NCBI RefSeq assembly: GCF_009831455.1 | Contig: NZ_WOWO01000001.1 | Location: forward strand, 310,001-374,000 | Origin: Salinirussus salinus | GTDB lineage: Archaea; Halobacteriota; Halobacteria; Halobacteriales; Haloarculaceae | Length of the DNA stretch: 64,000 nt | Reading direction: 5' to 3' | Shown: in pieces, positions 46,505-53,504 of the stretch | Layout: each line of letters begins with the position of its first letter | How positions within the stretch are numbered: position 1 is the stretch's first letter | The notes under the pieces: model-generated | Told to the model about the DNA's origin: nothing | What the model saw: only the letters and a program-made list of their open reading frames with translations | Databases searched by the model: none | Translations under genes and position numbers: made by a program

Positions 46505-48016
46505 ATGGGTGCAATCGACGAGGTGTACGAGGACCTCGACGCGGACGTCTCCGAGGAGGAGTTCCGCGAGGCCGTGGAGGCGAAAGTCGAGCAGATGGGG
46601 GGCCTCGCCGACGAGGAGACGGCCGCGATGCTCATCGCCCACGAGCTCGCCGACAGCGAGGTCGGCCAGGTCGCGGACATCGAGCCCACCATGGACGAGG
46701 TGAAGTTCATCGCCAAGGTGGTCTCGGTGGGGGAGCTGCGCACCTTCGAGCGCGACGACGGGGAGGGTCGCGTGGTCAACGTCGAGGCCGCCGACGAGAC
46801 CGGCGCGGTCCGGCTTGCCTTCTGGGACGAGCAGGCCCAGTCGGTTGCCGACGGAGGGCTCGAGCCCGGCGACGTTCTCCGGGTCAAGGGCCGCCCGAAG
46901 GAGGGGTACAACGGGCTCGAGGTGAGCGTCGACAAGGCCGAGCCCGACGAGGAGGCCACGATCGACGTCGACCTCGACGGCGAGACGACCGTCGAGTCGC
47001 TGACGATGGGCCAGTCCGACGTCACGCTCCGGGGGCTGGTGCTCGGAACCGACTCGGTGCGGACGTTCGACCGGGACGACGGCTCGGAGGGGCGCGTCGC
47101 GAACCTCACGCTCGGCGACGAGACCGGGCGGGTGCGGGTCACGCTGTGGGACGAGAGGGCCGACCGTGCGGAGGAGCTCGACCCCGGGACGGCCGTCGAG
47201 GTCGTCGACGGCTACGTCCGCGAGCGCGAGGGCGACCTGGAGCTGCACGTCGGCGACCGCGGCGCCGTCGAGGAGGTCGAGGGCGAGGTGGCCTACGAGC
47301 CCGACGCCGACCCCATCGCGGAGGCGGAGATCGGCGAGACAGTCGACCTCGCGGGCGTGGTCCGGTCGACGGACCCCGTCCGGACGTTCGACCGGGACGA
47401 CGGCTCGGAGGGGCAGGTCCGGAACGTCCGCATCCAGGACGACACCGGGGACATGCGCGTGGCGCTGTGGGGCGGGAAGGCCGATATCGACCTCGCGCCC
47501 GGTGACGAGGTGCTCGCGGCCGACGTCGAGGTCGAGGACGGCTTCCAGGACGACCTGGAGGCCTCCGCGAACTGGCGGTCGACGGTCGTCGTCCTCGACG
47601 ACGCGAGCACGGGCGCGGACGTCGGCAGCTCCGACGTGGAGGCCGGCGACGCCACGGACGAGACGGCCCCGGGGCGCGGGATGGAGGCCGGCGACCGGTC
47701 CGGCAGCCAGGCGGACTCGGGCGGCGACGACAGTCCGGGACTGGACGCCTTCGCCGACGGCGAGGGGCCGGCCGCGAGTCAGGGCGCGAGCGACGGGGAA
47801 ACGGGCGGCGAGCCGTCGGGGGAGGACGCCGGGCAGGCGGCCGCCGAACGCGTCGAGTTCACGGGGACGGTCGTCCAGACGGGCGACCCGGTCGTGCTGG
47901 ACGACGGGACGGAGACCATGACCGTCCGGACCGACGCCCGGCTCCAGCTGGGTGAGGAGGTCACGGTCGGCGGCCGGCTGACAGACGGGACGCTGGAGGC
48001 CGACGAGGTCCGGTAG
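46505..48016 (+). CDS. Multi-OB-fold replication protein A (RPA2-like)
   Basis: A 503-residue single-stranded DNA-binding protein. Three OB-folds lie at about 65-155, 165-250 and 275-360. Each carries the pattern RTFxRDDGxxGxVxNxxxxDxTGxxRxxxWxxxA, repeated almost exactly. A Gly/Ser/Glu-rich linker (about 370-440) follows, then a short fourth OB-like piece. Haloarchaeal RPA2-type proteins protect ssDNA in replication and repair. It is followed by a histone and a histone deacetylase-family gene in the same direction, although the histone has its own promoter. Confidence 0.88.
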   Translation: MGAIDEVYEDLDADVSEEEFREAVEAKVEQMGGLADEETAAMLIAHELADSEVGQVADIEPTMDEVKFIAKVVSVGELRTFERDDGEGRVVNVEAADETGAVRLAFWDEQAQSVADGGLEPGDVLRVKGRPKEGYNGLEVSVDKAEPDEEATIDVDLDGETTVESLTMGQSDVTLRGLVLGTDSVRTFDRDDGSEGRVANLTLGDETGRVRVTLWDERADRAEELDPGTAVEVVDGYVREREGDLELHVGDRGAVEEVEGEVAYEPDADPIAEAEIGETVDLAGVVRSTDPVRTFDRDDGSEGQVRNVRIQDDTGDMRVALWGGKADIDLAPGDEVLAADVEVEDGFQDDLEASANWRSTVVVLDDASTGADVGSSDVEAGDATDETAPGRGMEAGDRSGSQADSGGDDSPGLDAFADGEGPAASQGASDGETGGEPSGEDAGQAAAERVEFTGTVVQTGDPVVLDDGTETMTVRTDARLQLGEEVTVGGRLTDGTLEADEVR

Positions 48017-48028
48017 CGCGTGTAGGAA

Positions 48029-48038
48029 ACTCTTAAGA
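48029..48038 (+). promoter_or_regulatory. TATA box of histone gene
   Basis: actcttaaga, 24-33 nt upstream of the histone ATG at 48062. It allows histone expression independent of the RPA gene. Confidence 0.5.
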
Positions 48039-48061
48039 CCGCAACACTCCCGTTGTGCGGT

Positions 48062-48502
48062 ATGAGCGTCGAGCTACCGTTCGCGCCGGTGGACGCGGTG
48101 ATCCGGCGGAACGCGGGGGACCTGCGCGTGAGCAGGGGGGCGACCGCGGAGCTCGCCCGGCGCATCCAGACGCGTGGGGCGCGCCTGGCCGCCGACGCGG
48201 CCGAGGACGCCACCGAAGACGGACGCAAGACGCTGATGGCCGCGGACTTCGGCGTCGAGCGCGTCCCGGACAAGGACAGCCTGGAGTTGCCGATCGCGCC
48301 CGTCGACCGGATCGCCCGCCTGGAGATCGACGACCGCTACCGGGTCGCGATGGACGCACGGGTCGCGCTGGCGACCCTTCTGGAGTCGTTCGCGGACGAC
48401 GTCGCCGCCGCCGCAGCGACGCTCGCCCGCCACGCCGACCGCCGGACAGTGAAGGCGGAGGACGTGGCGACGTACTTCGAGCTCGGACAGTACTTCGAAT
48501 GA
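48062..48502 (+). CDS. hstA: Archaeal doublet histone
   Basis: A 146-residue protein made of two fused histone folds, about residues 1-68 and 74-146. Both begin with LPxAPVDxxxR (LPFAPVDAVIRR; LPIAPVDRIARL) and end in KTLMAADF or RTVKAEDVATYF. The single chain therefore folds like a histone dimer, as in other haloarchaea. It is acidic, fitting high-salt cytoplasm. Haloarchaeal histones act more as regulators than as bulk packers. The gene overlaps the deacetylase-family gene by four bases. Confidence 0.94.
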   Translation: MSVELPFAPVDAVIRRNAGDLRVSRGATAELARRIQTRGARLAADAAEDATEDGRKTLMAADFGVERVPDKDSLELPIAPVDRIARLEIDDRYRVAMDARVALATLLESFADDVAAAAATLARHADRRTVKAEDVATYFELGQYFE

Positions 48503-49509
48503 GATACGGCCACCGCGAGGTCTGCCTCGACCACGAGACCGGGCCGCGCCACCCGGAGAGTCCCGACCGGATCCGGGCCGTCCGGCGCGCGCTCGCCGAC
48601 CACCACGGCGTCAGCTACGTCGAGGGCGCGTCGGCCGACATCGGGGACGTGCTCGCGGTGCACGACGGCGACTACGTCGACGACCTGGAGGCGTTCTGTG
48701 CCGGCGGCGGCGGCAACTGGGACGCCGACACCGTCGCCGTCGAGGAGACCTTCGAGGCGGCGCTGGCGAGCGCCGGCCTCGCGGAGTGGGCCGTCGAGGC
48801 TGCCCTCGAGGGCGACGCGGGTCGGGACACCCCCTTCTCGCTGGGGCGACCCCCGGGGCACCACGCCGTCGAGGACGACGCCATGGGCTTTTGTTTTTTC
48901 AACAACGCTGCCGTCGCCGCCCAGGCGACCCTCGACGAGCGACCGGGCGTCGACCGGGTGGCCATCCTCGACTGGGACGTCCACCACGGCAACGGGACAC
49001 AGGACATCTTCTACGACCGCGGCGACGTCTTCTACGTCTCCATCCACGAGTCCGGGCTCTACCCCGGGACCGGGAAGGTCCACGAGACCGGCGAGGGAGC
49101 CGGCGAGGGGACGAACCTGAACGTCCCCTTCCCGCCGGGGACGACCCACGGCGCGTACCTGGCGGCGCTGGACGACGTGGTCGGGCCGGCGCTGCGCGGG
49201 TTCGACCCCGACCTGCTGGTCATCAGCGCGGGCTTCGACGCCCACGAGCACGACCCCATCTCGCGGATGCGCGTCTCGACGGAGGGCTACGGCCTGCTGA
49301 CCGACCGGGTCCGGACCCTCGCCGACGAGGCCGGCGCGGCGCTGGCTTTCGTCCTGGAGGGCGGGTACGACCTCGACACCCTCGCCAACAGCGTCACGAT
49401 GGTCCACGAAGTTTTCGACGGCTACGAGCCTGTCGAGGAGGGAGCAGAGGTCGGCAGCAGCGCGCGCAACGTCATCGACGCGGTGGCCGGCCAGGGATTC
49501 GGCGAGTAG
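48499..49509 (+). CDS. Histone deacetylase-family hydrolase
   Basis: A 336-residue arginase-fold deacetylase. GRPPGHHA (His121, His122 as catalytic pair), LDWDVHHGNGTQ (Asp160 and His162 as zinc ligands), SAGFDAHEHDP (Asp247) and the LEGGYDLDTLANSV end are intact, so it should be active. Substrates may be acetyl-lysine in proteins, acetylpolyamines or other amides. Its ATG overlaps the stop of the doublet histone gene, so the two are made together. Haloarchaeal histones have few lysine tails, which leaves the real target open. Confidence 0.92.
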   Translation: MRYGHREVCLDHETGPRHPESPDRIRAVRRALADHHGVSYVEGASADIGDVLAVHDGDYVDDLEAFCAGGGGNWDADTVAVEETFEAALASAGLAEWAVEAALEGDAGRDTPFSLGRPPGHHAVEDDAMGFCFFNNAAVAAQATLDERPGVDRVAILDWDVHHGNGTQDIFYDRGDVFYVSIHESGLYPGTGKVHETGEGAGEGTNLNVPFPPGTTHGAYLAALDDVVGPALRGFDPDLLVISAGFDAHEHDPISRMRVSTEGYGLLTDRVRTLADEAGAALAFVLEGGYDLDTLANSVTMVHEVFDGYEPVEEGAEVGSSARNVIDAVAGQGFGE

Positions 49510-49529
49510 GGCTCGCCAGAACCGTCGAG

Positions 49530-50894
49530 TCAGGGCCGTGGCGCGAAGTAGCGGGCCAGTTCGACCCCGAACGCGCCTGCGAGGTCGGCGACGGCCTCGC
49601 CGGTCAACACCTCGTATCCCTCCCGCAGGGCGGACCCGACGCCCGCGCCGAGCGCGACGTCGAACAGCCGGTCGCTCCGGCAGAACGCGGCCGCCGACGC
49701 GACGTCCCGCTCGCGCTCGACGACGTAGCGGTCGCCGTCGATGAAGAGGCCGTAGGTGTCGGTGTCGGCGTAGGCGTCGAGGAAGTTCCGGGCGTGCTCG
49801 CTGACGTGGACCGGCGGCCCCTCGTGGCGCTCGACGGCCGGCAAGTCGGCGACCGAAAGCTCCAGAAAGAGCGCGGCATCCGCGGCGTCCTCGCGGGCCA
49901 GCGCTTCGGCCCGGAGCACCTCGAACCCCCGGCGGTCGAGTTCGTCAACCAGACCGGCGAGTGACTTCTCGAGCTGGGGCCACAGCTGGTCCTCGACGAG
50001 GTCGGGGGCCTCGAACCGGACGGCCAGCGGCGTCGTCTCCCGGGCGGCGACGTGCTCGCGGACGGCCGCGGCGTCCAGCGGGTCGGGGTCGGCAGGCTCG
50101 AACAGGCCGACACGGGGGCCGGCGAGCAGCTCGCGGGCGTAGTGCTGGAGCCGGGCGACGTTCTCGGCCGAGCAGACCGCGGCGACGTTGCGCTCGGGGT
50201 CGGTCGGGTCGACGACGACGAGCGGGTCGTCGAAGGAGACAGCGCCGTGGCTCTCGGGGTCGAGTTCGACCGGCGGGTGCCAGTCGGCGGCGGCAGCGAC
50301 GAGCGGGCGGAACCCGCCGTACTCGCAGACGAGCAACTCGAGCAGAAAGCCCGAGAACCCGCGGGTCCGGAGGTCGCTGCCGTAGACGCCGATCCCCTTG
50401 CAGAACTGCTTGGCGACCCGGGCCTCGTCGGCCAGGTCGTCGTCGAGACGGTCTTCGAGGTAGCGGGTATGAAAGGGGGTGCGGTCGACCGCCGACTGGA
50501 TGGCGGTCGCGTCCGCGACGTCGAAACAGGGGACCAGGTCGACGTCGTAGCCGTCGTAGGTACCGACGACGTAGGGGTGTTCGGCGTACTCCTCGTGGCC
50601 GTCCGGGAGGACGGCGTGCCCGACCTGGAGGCCGTACTCCTCGAGATGCTCGCGGTCGAGGTCGGGCGGGAAGGCCACAAAGAGGTCGATATCGCGGTCG
50701 CCGGCGAGCCAGGTGTCCCGTGCGGTCGAGCCGACCTGGAGGATTTCGGCGTCGACGGGCAGGTCAGCGACGGCGGCCTCGGCGCGCTCGGCGAGGGCGG
50801 CGACGGTCTCCCGGAGCCGGCGGCGTTCCTCCGCTGTGGGGACGACCCGCCCGCGGACCGTCGCCGTCACCGCCGCGAAGTCGTCCTCGGACAT
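49530..50894 (-). CDS. cca: CCA-adding tRNA nucleotidyltransferase, archaeal class I
   Basis: A 454-residue enzyme that adds or repairs the CCA end of tRNA. The nucleotidyltransferase core has VGSTARDTWLAGDRDIDLF (residues about 54-72; catalytic Asp68 and Asp70) and a third carboxylate in YDVDLVPCFDV. The segment FCKGIGVYGSDLRTRGFSGFLLELLV is diagnostic for the archaeal class. ATG 50894 is chosen. It is divergent from tRNA-Asn, and none of the tRNAs in the window encodes CCA, so the enzyme is needed for all. Confidence 0.94.
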   Translation of the reverse strand: MSEDDFAAVTATVRGRVVPTAEERRRLRETVAALAERAEAAVADLPVDAEILQVGSTARDTWLAGDRDIDLFVAFPPDLDREHLEEYGLQVGHAVLPDGHEEYAEHPYVVGTYDGYDVDLVPCFDVADATAIQSAVDRTPFHTRYLEDRLDDDLADEARVAKQFCKGIGVYGSDLRTRGFSGFLLELLVCEYGGFRPLVAAAADWHPPVELDPESHGAVSFDDPLVVVDPTDPERNVAAVCSAENVARLQHYARELLAGPRVGLFEPADPDPLDAAAVREHVAARETTPLAVRFEAPDLVEDQLWPQLEKSLAGLVDELDRRGFEVLRAEALAREDAADAALFLELSVADLPAVERHEGPPVHVSEHARNFLDAYADTDTYGLFIDGDRYVVERERDVASAAAFCRSDRLFDVALGAGVGSALREGYEVLTGEAVADLAGAFGVELARYFAPRP

Positions 50895-50984
50895 GTGCTG
50901 GGTGTCGGGAGGGGTGCGTGAAAGCGTGTCGGTACCGCGGGAAAGCGAAACGCCTTTTGGACGGTTCCGACTACGGTGAGTTGA

Positions 50985-51087
50985 GCCGCCGTAGCTCAGC
51001 TGGTAGAGCACCACGCTGTTACGGCCCGTAGGTCACCTGCGTGCCGCAGATACGTGGTTGTCCCAGGTTCGAGCCCTGGCGGCGGCG
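50985..51087 (+). tRNA. tRNA-Asn (GTT) with 30-base intron
   Basis: Acceptor GCCGCCG pairs with CGGCGGC; D-arm GCTCAGCTGGTAGAGC; anticodon stem CCACG with CGTGG; loop CTGTTA|A after splicing, anticodon GTT; T-arm CCAGGTTCGAGCCCTGG. The intron is 51022-51051, after position 37. A canonical bulge-helix-bulge can be drawn: CTGT of the exon pairs with GCAG of the intron, the bulges are TA|C and AT|A, and GGC pairs with GCC inside the intron. No CCA is encoded. Confidence 0.95.
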
Positions 51088-51218
51088 TACCCGACGGTTC
51101 CTGCGAGGCGTTCCGCTGCCGAGCGACAGCACCGTCGGTGTGGCAATTCATAGGGCTCGAACACGGAAGACGCAGCCCGCGCAGCGACCGGAGGGAGCGA
51201 GCAGGACCGTCTTGCATC

Positions 51219-51240
51219 GGTTCGAGCCCTGGCGGCGGCG
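51219..51240 (+). repeat. Copy of tRNA-Asn 3' end (attachment-site scar)
   Basis: Twenty-two bases identical to 51066-51087 of tRNA-Asn (T-loop, T-stem, acceptor and discriminator), 153 bases downstream in the same orientation. This is the expected footprint of an integrated element whose body has been lost or reduced to about 130 bases. Confidence 0.6.
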
Positions 51241-51314
51241 CTTCTCATCAGGCCACACTTCCAGTTTCACCTCACTCGGCGAATAGTTACTTATCAGCCT
51301 TATCTGTAAATATC

Positions 51315-51785
51315 ATTGAAGAATTCGCCAGGCAATTCAACAAACTCGAAGAGACACAGAAGCGAGGCCAGGCGACCGAAGCACTTCTGAAGGCACAGTT
51401 TGTGGTGAGAGACACCCCTGTTCTCGTTCCAGAATACGACAACGAGCCCTACGATTTCGTCGCTGAGATCGAGGATACTTTCTACAAGATACAGGCGAAG
51501 ACGGCGTACCCCAGCCCCAAAGGGGGAACAGTACTGTTCGAGACTGTCAGTACTCGGGCACGGAGTGATGGATACGTTCGGGACGACTACCGTGATACGA
51601 TAGATTTCTTCGCAGTCCACAATCCGGTACTCTCGGAACAGTACCTGATACCTATCGCAGAGGCCGCAGACGGCAAGATGGAGATTCGCTTCACCGAGCC
51701 GGAGAACAACCAGCGCGAAGGGATCAATTGGCACGAGGAGTACCTGCTGGACACTGTTCTTTCTGACATACTACAGACGGTGTAG
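51315..51785 (+). CDS. PD-(D/E)XK endonuclease-like protein, start unclear
   Basis: About 156 residues. The core GQATEALLKAQFVVR, then VPEYDNEPYDFVAEI and YKIQAKTAYP gives E, D and QxK residues in the arrangement of group I intron-associated and related PD-(D/E)XK nucleases. No ATG, GTG or TTG lies in frame between the tRNA-Asn repeat copy (51240) and the conserved region, so the coordinates begin at an ATT. Either the start is unusual or the 5' end was cut by an integration event. Composition is less GC-rich than its neighbours, suggesting transfer. Confidence 0.6.
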   Translation: MEEFARQFNKLEETQKRGQATEALLKAQFVVRDTPVLVPEYDNEPYDFVAEIEDTFYKIQAKTAYPSPKGGTVLFETVSTRARSDGYVRDDYRDTIDFFAVHNPVLSEQYLIPIAEAADGKMEIRFTEPENNQREGINWHEEYLLDTVLSDILQTV

Positions 51786-51876
51786 AGCAATTTAGTGAGT
51801 GCGAGTGATTCTGAGAGGTGGAATCTGGGCCGCGATAGCTCGAAAAGCGTTTCCGGCCGGGGGAGCTACTCGGCGT

Positions 51877-52431
51877 ATGCTTCGGATCATCGGGGTGCTG
51901 TTGCTCATTCCCATCCTCGACATCCTCCTGCTGGTGGTCCTGATGGGGGTCATCGGCTGGGAGGTAGTGGTGCTGGCGGTGGTGCTGTCGGCGCTGGTGG
52001 GGCTGTTGCTCGCCCGCGCGGAGGGACGGCACACGCTCCGGAAGATACAACAGAAGCTCGCGCAGGGCGAGCCTCCGACCGACGAACTCCTCGACGCCGC
52101 CCTGCTGCTGGTCGCCGGCGGCTTCCTGCTCACTCCGGGGCTCGTCACCGACGCCGTCGGGCTCCTGCTCGTGGTCCCGCTGACGCGGTACCCGGTCCGG
52201 CTGGCGGTCAAGCGGTGGGTGGTCGTCCCCTACGTCGACGCCAAGACGGGCGGCTTCGCAACCGGGAACGTCTACGTCGGCGGCTTCCCCGGCGAGGGCG
52301 GTCAGCAGGGTCCAGGGCAGGGTCAGGGCCCCGGTCCCGGCCCGGGTCCCGGCGGGCCGGGCGGCGAGGACGTCCACGACCTCGACGAGGACGCCTACGA
52401 CATCGGCTCCGACGACGACCGGCAGCGCTGA
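51877..52431 (+). CDS. FxsA family membrane protein
   Basis: A 184-residue protein with the FxsA-type pair of N-terminal helices (MLRIIGVLLLIPILDILLLV and WEVVVLAVVLSALVGLLLA) and a third region TPGLVTDAVGLLLVVPLTR. A Gly/Pro/Gln repeat (GPGQGQGPGPGPG) and an acidic C-terminus follow. FxsA relieves exclusion of phage T7 by plasmid F in E. coli; its normal role is unknown. ATG 51877 is chosen because the upstream extension is basic and unconserved in type. Confidence 0.82.
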   Translation: MLRIIGVLLLIPILDILLLVVLMGVIGWEVVVLAVVLSALVGLLLARAEGRHTLRKIQQKLAQGEPPTDELLDAALLLVAGGFLLTPGLVTDAVGLLLVVPLTRYPVRLAVKRWVVVPYVDAKTGGFATGNVYVGGFPGEGGQQGPGQGQGPGPGPGPGGPGGEDVHDLDEDAYDIGSDDDRQR

Positions 52432-52497
52432 GTTCTCTGCGTGACGTGCGGATCTGTCGTGTGGCCTTGCAGCAACTGCGCCCTCTGGACCTGGGAA

Positions 52498-52828
52498 CAG
52501 CAAGAAAGCCCCGACCGTCTCGGCTCCCGGGTACCGAGAGACTCGCCTGCTCGTCTCTCGACGTCACGCTCGGCTTCGCCTCGCGTGACTCTCGCTGTGC
52601 TCCTCGCCTCCCGCTGGCCGGCTGCGGTGTCTGCTCACGGGCAGCGGGGCGGTGCAACCGCCCCGCCATCGCGGCACTCCGCGCCGCGCACGGCCCGTTC
52701 GCACGGGCCGAGGCGCCGCAGACGTGGTCCGAGAGACGGCAGTGCCGTCTCTCGTCATCTGCTCACGGTAGCTCCGCTGCCGTTCGCATGGTTCGCGGGA
52801 CTGAAAGGGGTCGGGCGCTTTCTTGCTG
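52498..52828. repeat. Palindrome-rich haloarchaeal repeat, copy 2
   Basis: The 490-base gap before tRNA-Ile holds no gene but an element with near-perfect inverted ends: cagcaagaaagccccgac (52498-52515) and gtcgggcgctttcttgctg (52810-52828). Inside the right end, gggactgaaagggg is the complement of the cccctttcagtccc motif found in the copy near the window start. Shorter stems (gtctcgg/ccgagagac) lie inside. It looks like a non-autonomous transposable or palindromic repeat element. Confidence 0.5.
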
Positions 52829-52919
52829 TCTCTGACGTTCTCCGTCGCTCCATCGCACTCCCGCCATCCAAAAGAAACGCTTAACAGGACAACTCCGGTA
52901 CGTCCGAATGCGCTCGCCC

Positions 52920-52993
52920 GGGCCAATAGCTCAATCAGGTTGAGCGCTCGGCTGATAACCGGGAGGTTCGCGGTTCAAATCCGCGTTGGCCCA
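52920..52993 (+). tRNA. tRNA-Ile (GAT)
   Basis: A 74-base cloverleaf: acceptor GGGCCAA with TTGGCCC, D-arm GCTCAATCAGGTTGAGC, anticodon arm CTCGG-CTGATAA-CCGGG (anticodon GAT), T-arm GCGGTTCAAATCCGC, discriminator A, no CCA. It marks the left edge of the provirus-like region. No second copy of its 3' end is seen before the window end. Confidence 0.95.
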
Positions 52994-52995
52994 TC

Positions 52996-53072
52996 TCGAA
53001 TTCTTCCCGTTTCCAGCTTTCTCAGGAGCTGCGCCTAAGCCACTCTACCGCCGACAATCGGGAGAATTCCGA
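52996..53072. repeat. Inverted repeat next to tRNA-Ile
   Basis: tcgaattcttcccg (52996-53009) faces cgggagaattccga (53059-53072), with an inner stem cagct/agctg. It could be the terminator of tRNA-Ile, an integrase arm site, or the double-strand origin of the rolling-circle element, whose Rep lies 430 bases downstream. The sequence alone does not decide. Confidence 0.4.
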
Positions 53073-53116
53073 ACGCACGGATACACCCCCCGCTCATCAA
53101 CCCACAAGCAAACGTA

Positions 53117-53289
53117 GTGGACGCCTTCGCCGTCGGGCGTTCAATCCGGCTCAGGGGGGTCCCTCCCCCGAAGACTGGCCGTTCCCGCGCAATGAGTTCG
53201 TCCGCGCTTCACGGCTCCGCGCCAGCGGCGCTACCGACGGAGATGTCCGTCGCGCCATCGAGGCCGCCGAGGGTGGTGATGCCCCGTGA
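53117..53289 (+). pseudogene. Short viral reading frame, apparently frameshifted
   Basis: A protein-like stretch (GPSPEDWPFPRNEFVRASRL, then ATDGDVRRAIEAAEGG) ends at 53289 overlapping the next GTG start, but its frame has no start codon back to tRNA-Ile. A GTG at 53117 (MDAFAVGRSIRLR) is one frame off. One extra base in the run of six G at 53155-53160 would join them into a protein of about 57 residues. It is either a disrupted gene or a base-call problem. Confidence 0.35.
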
Positions 53290-53498
53290 CCGACTGGTCG
53301 CGCTTCGTCGCCTACAGCTGCCGCCATCGGCGCTGCCAGTCCAACTGCATCAACCCCGTCGACTCGGGACCGGCACAGACCAAGCAGTGCCGGCGCTGCT
53401 ACTGCGCGCACGACCCCGAGTCGTTGGACTCCCTCACCCACCACCTGCCCGACCACGCGCGCGGCCAGCCCGCGCAGTCGGCTCCCTCCCTCGACTAA
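53286..53498 (+). CDS. Small Cys/His-rich viral protein
   Basis: A 70-residue protein with YSCRHRRCQSNCIN and CRRCYCAHDPESLDS, followed by His residues in THHLPDHARG. The Cys/His spacing suggests a zinc-binding fold, perhaps DNA-binding. The GTG start overlaps the stop of the preceding frame (GTGA). It precedes Rep by 6 bases and is probably co-transcribed with it. Not recognised as a named family. Confidence 0.55.
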   Translation: MTDWSRFVAYSCRHRRCQSNCINPVDSGPAQTKQCRRCYCAHDPESLDSLTHHLPDHARGQPAQSAPSLD

Positions 53499-53504
53499 TT
53501 CTGA

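Noticed and set aside
46389-46505. 38-codon frame ending on the RPA start (TAATG)
   Set aside because: The peptide is not acidic and has no motif. The TATA box at 46469 lies inside it and serves the RPA gene.
53010-53056. Minus-strand tRNA-like stretch (ggcggtagagtggcttaggc)
   Set aside because: A D-arm-like part can be seen, but no matching T-arm or acceptor stem forms, so it is not called a tRNA.
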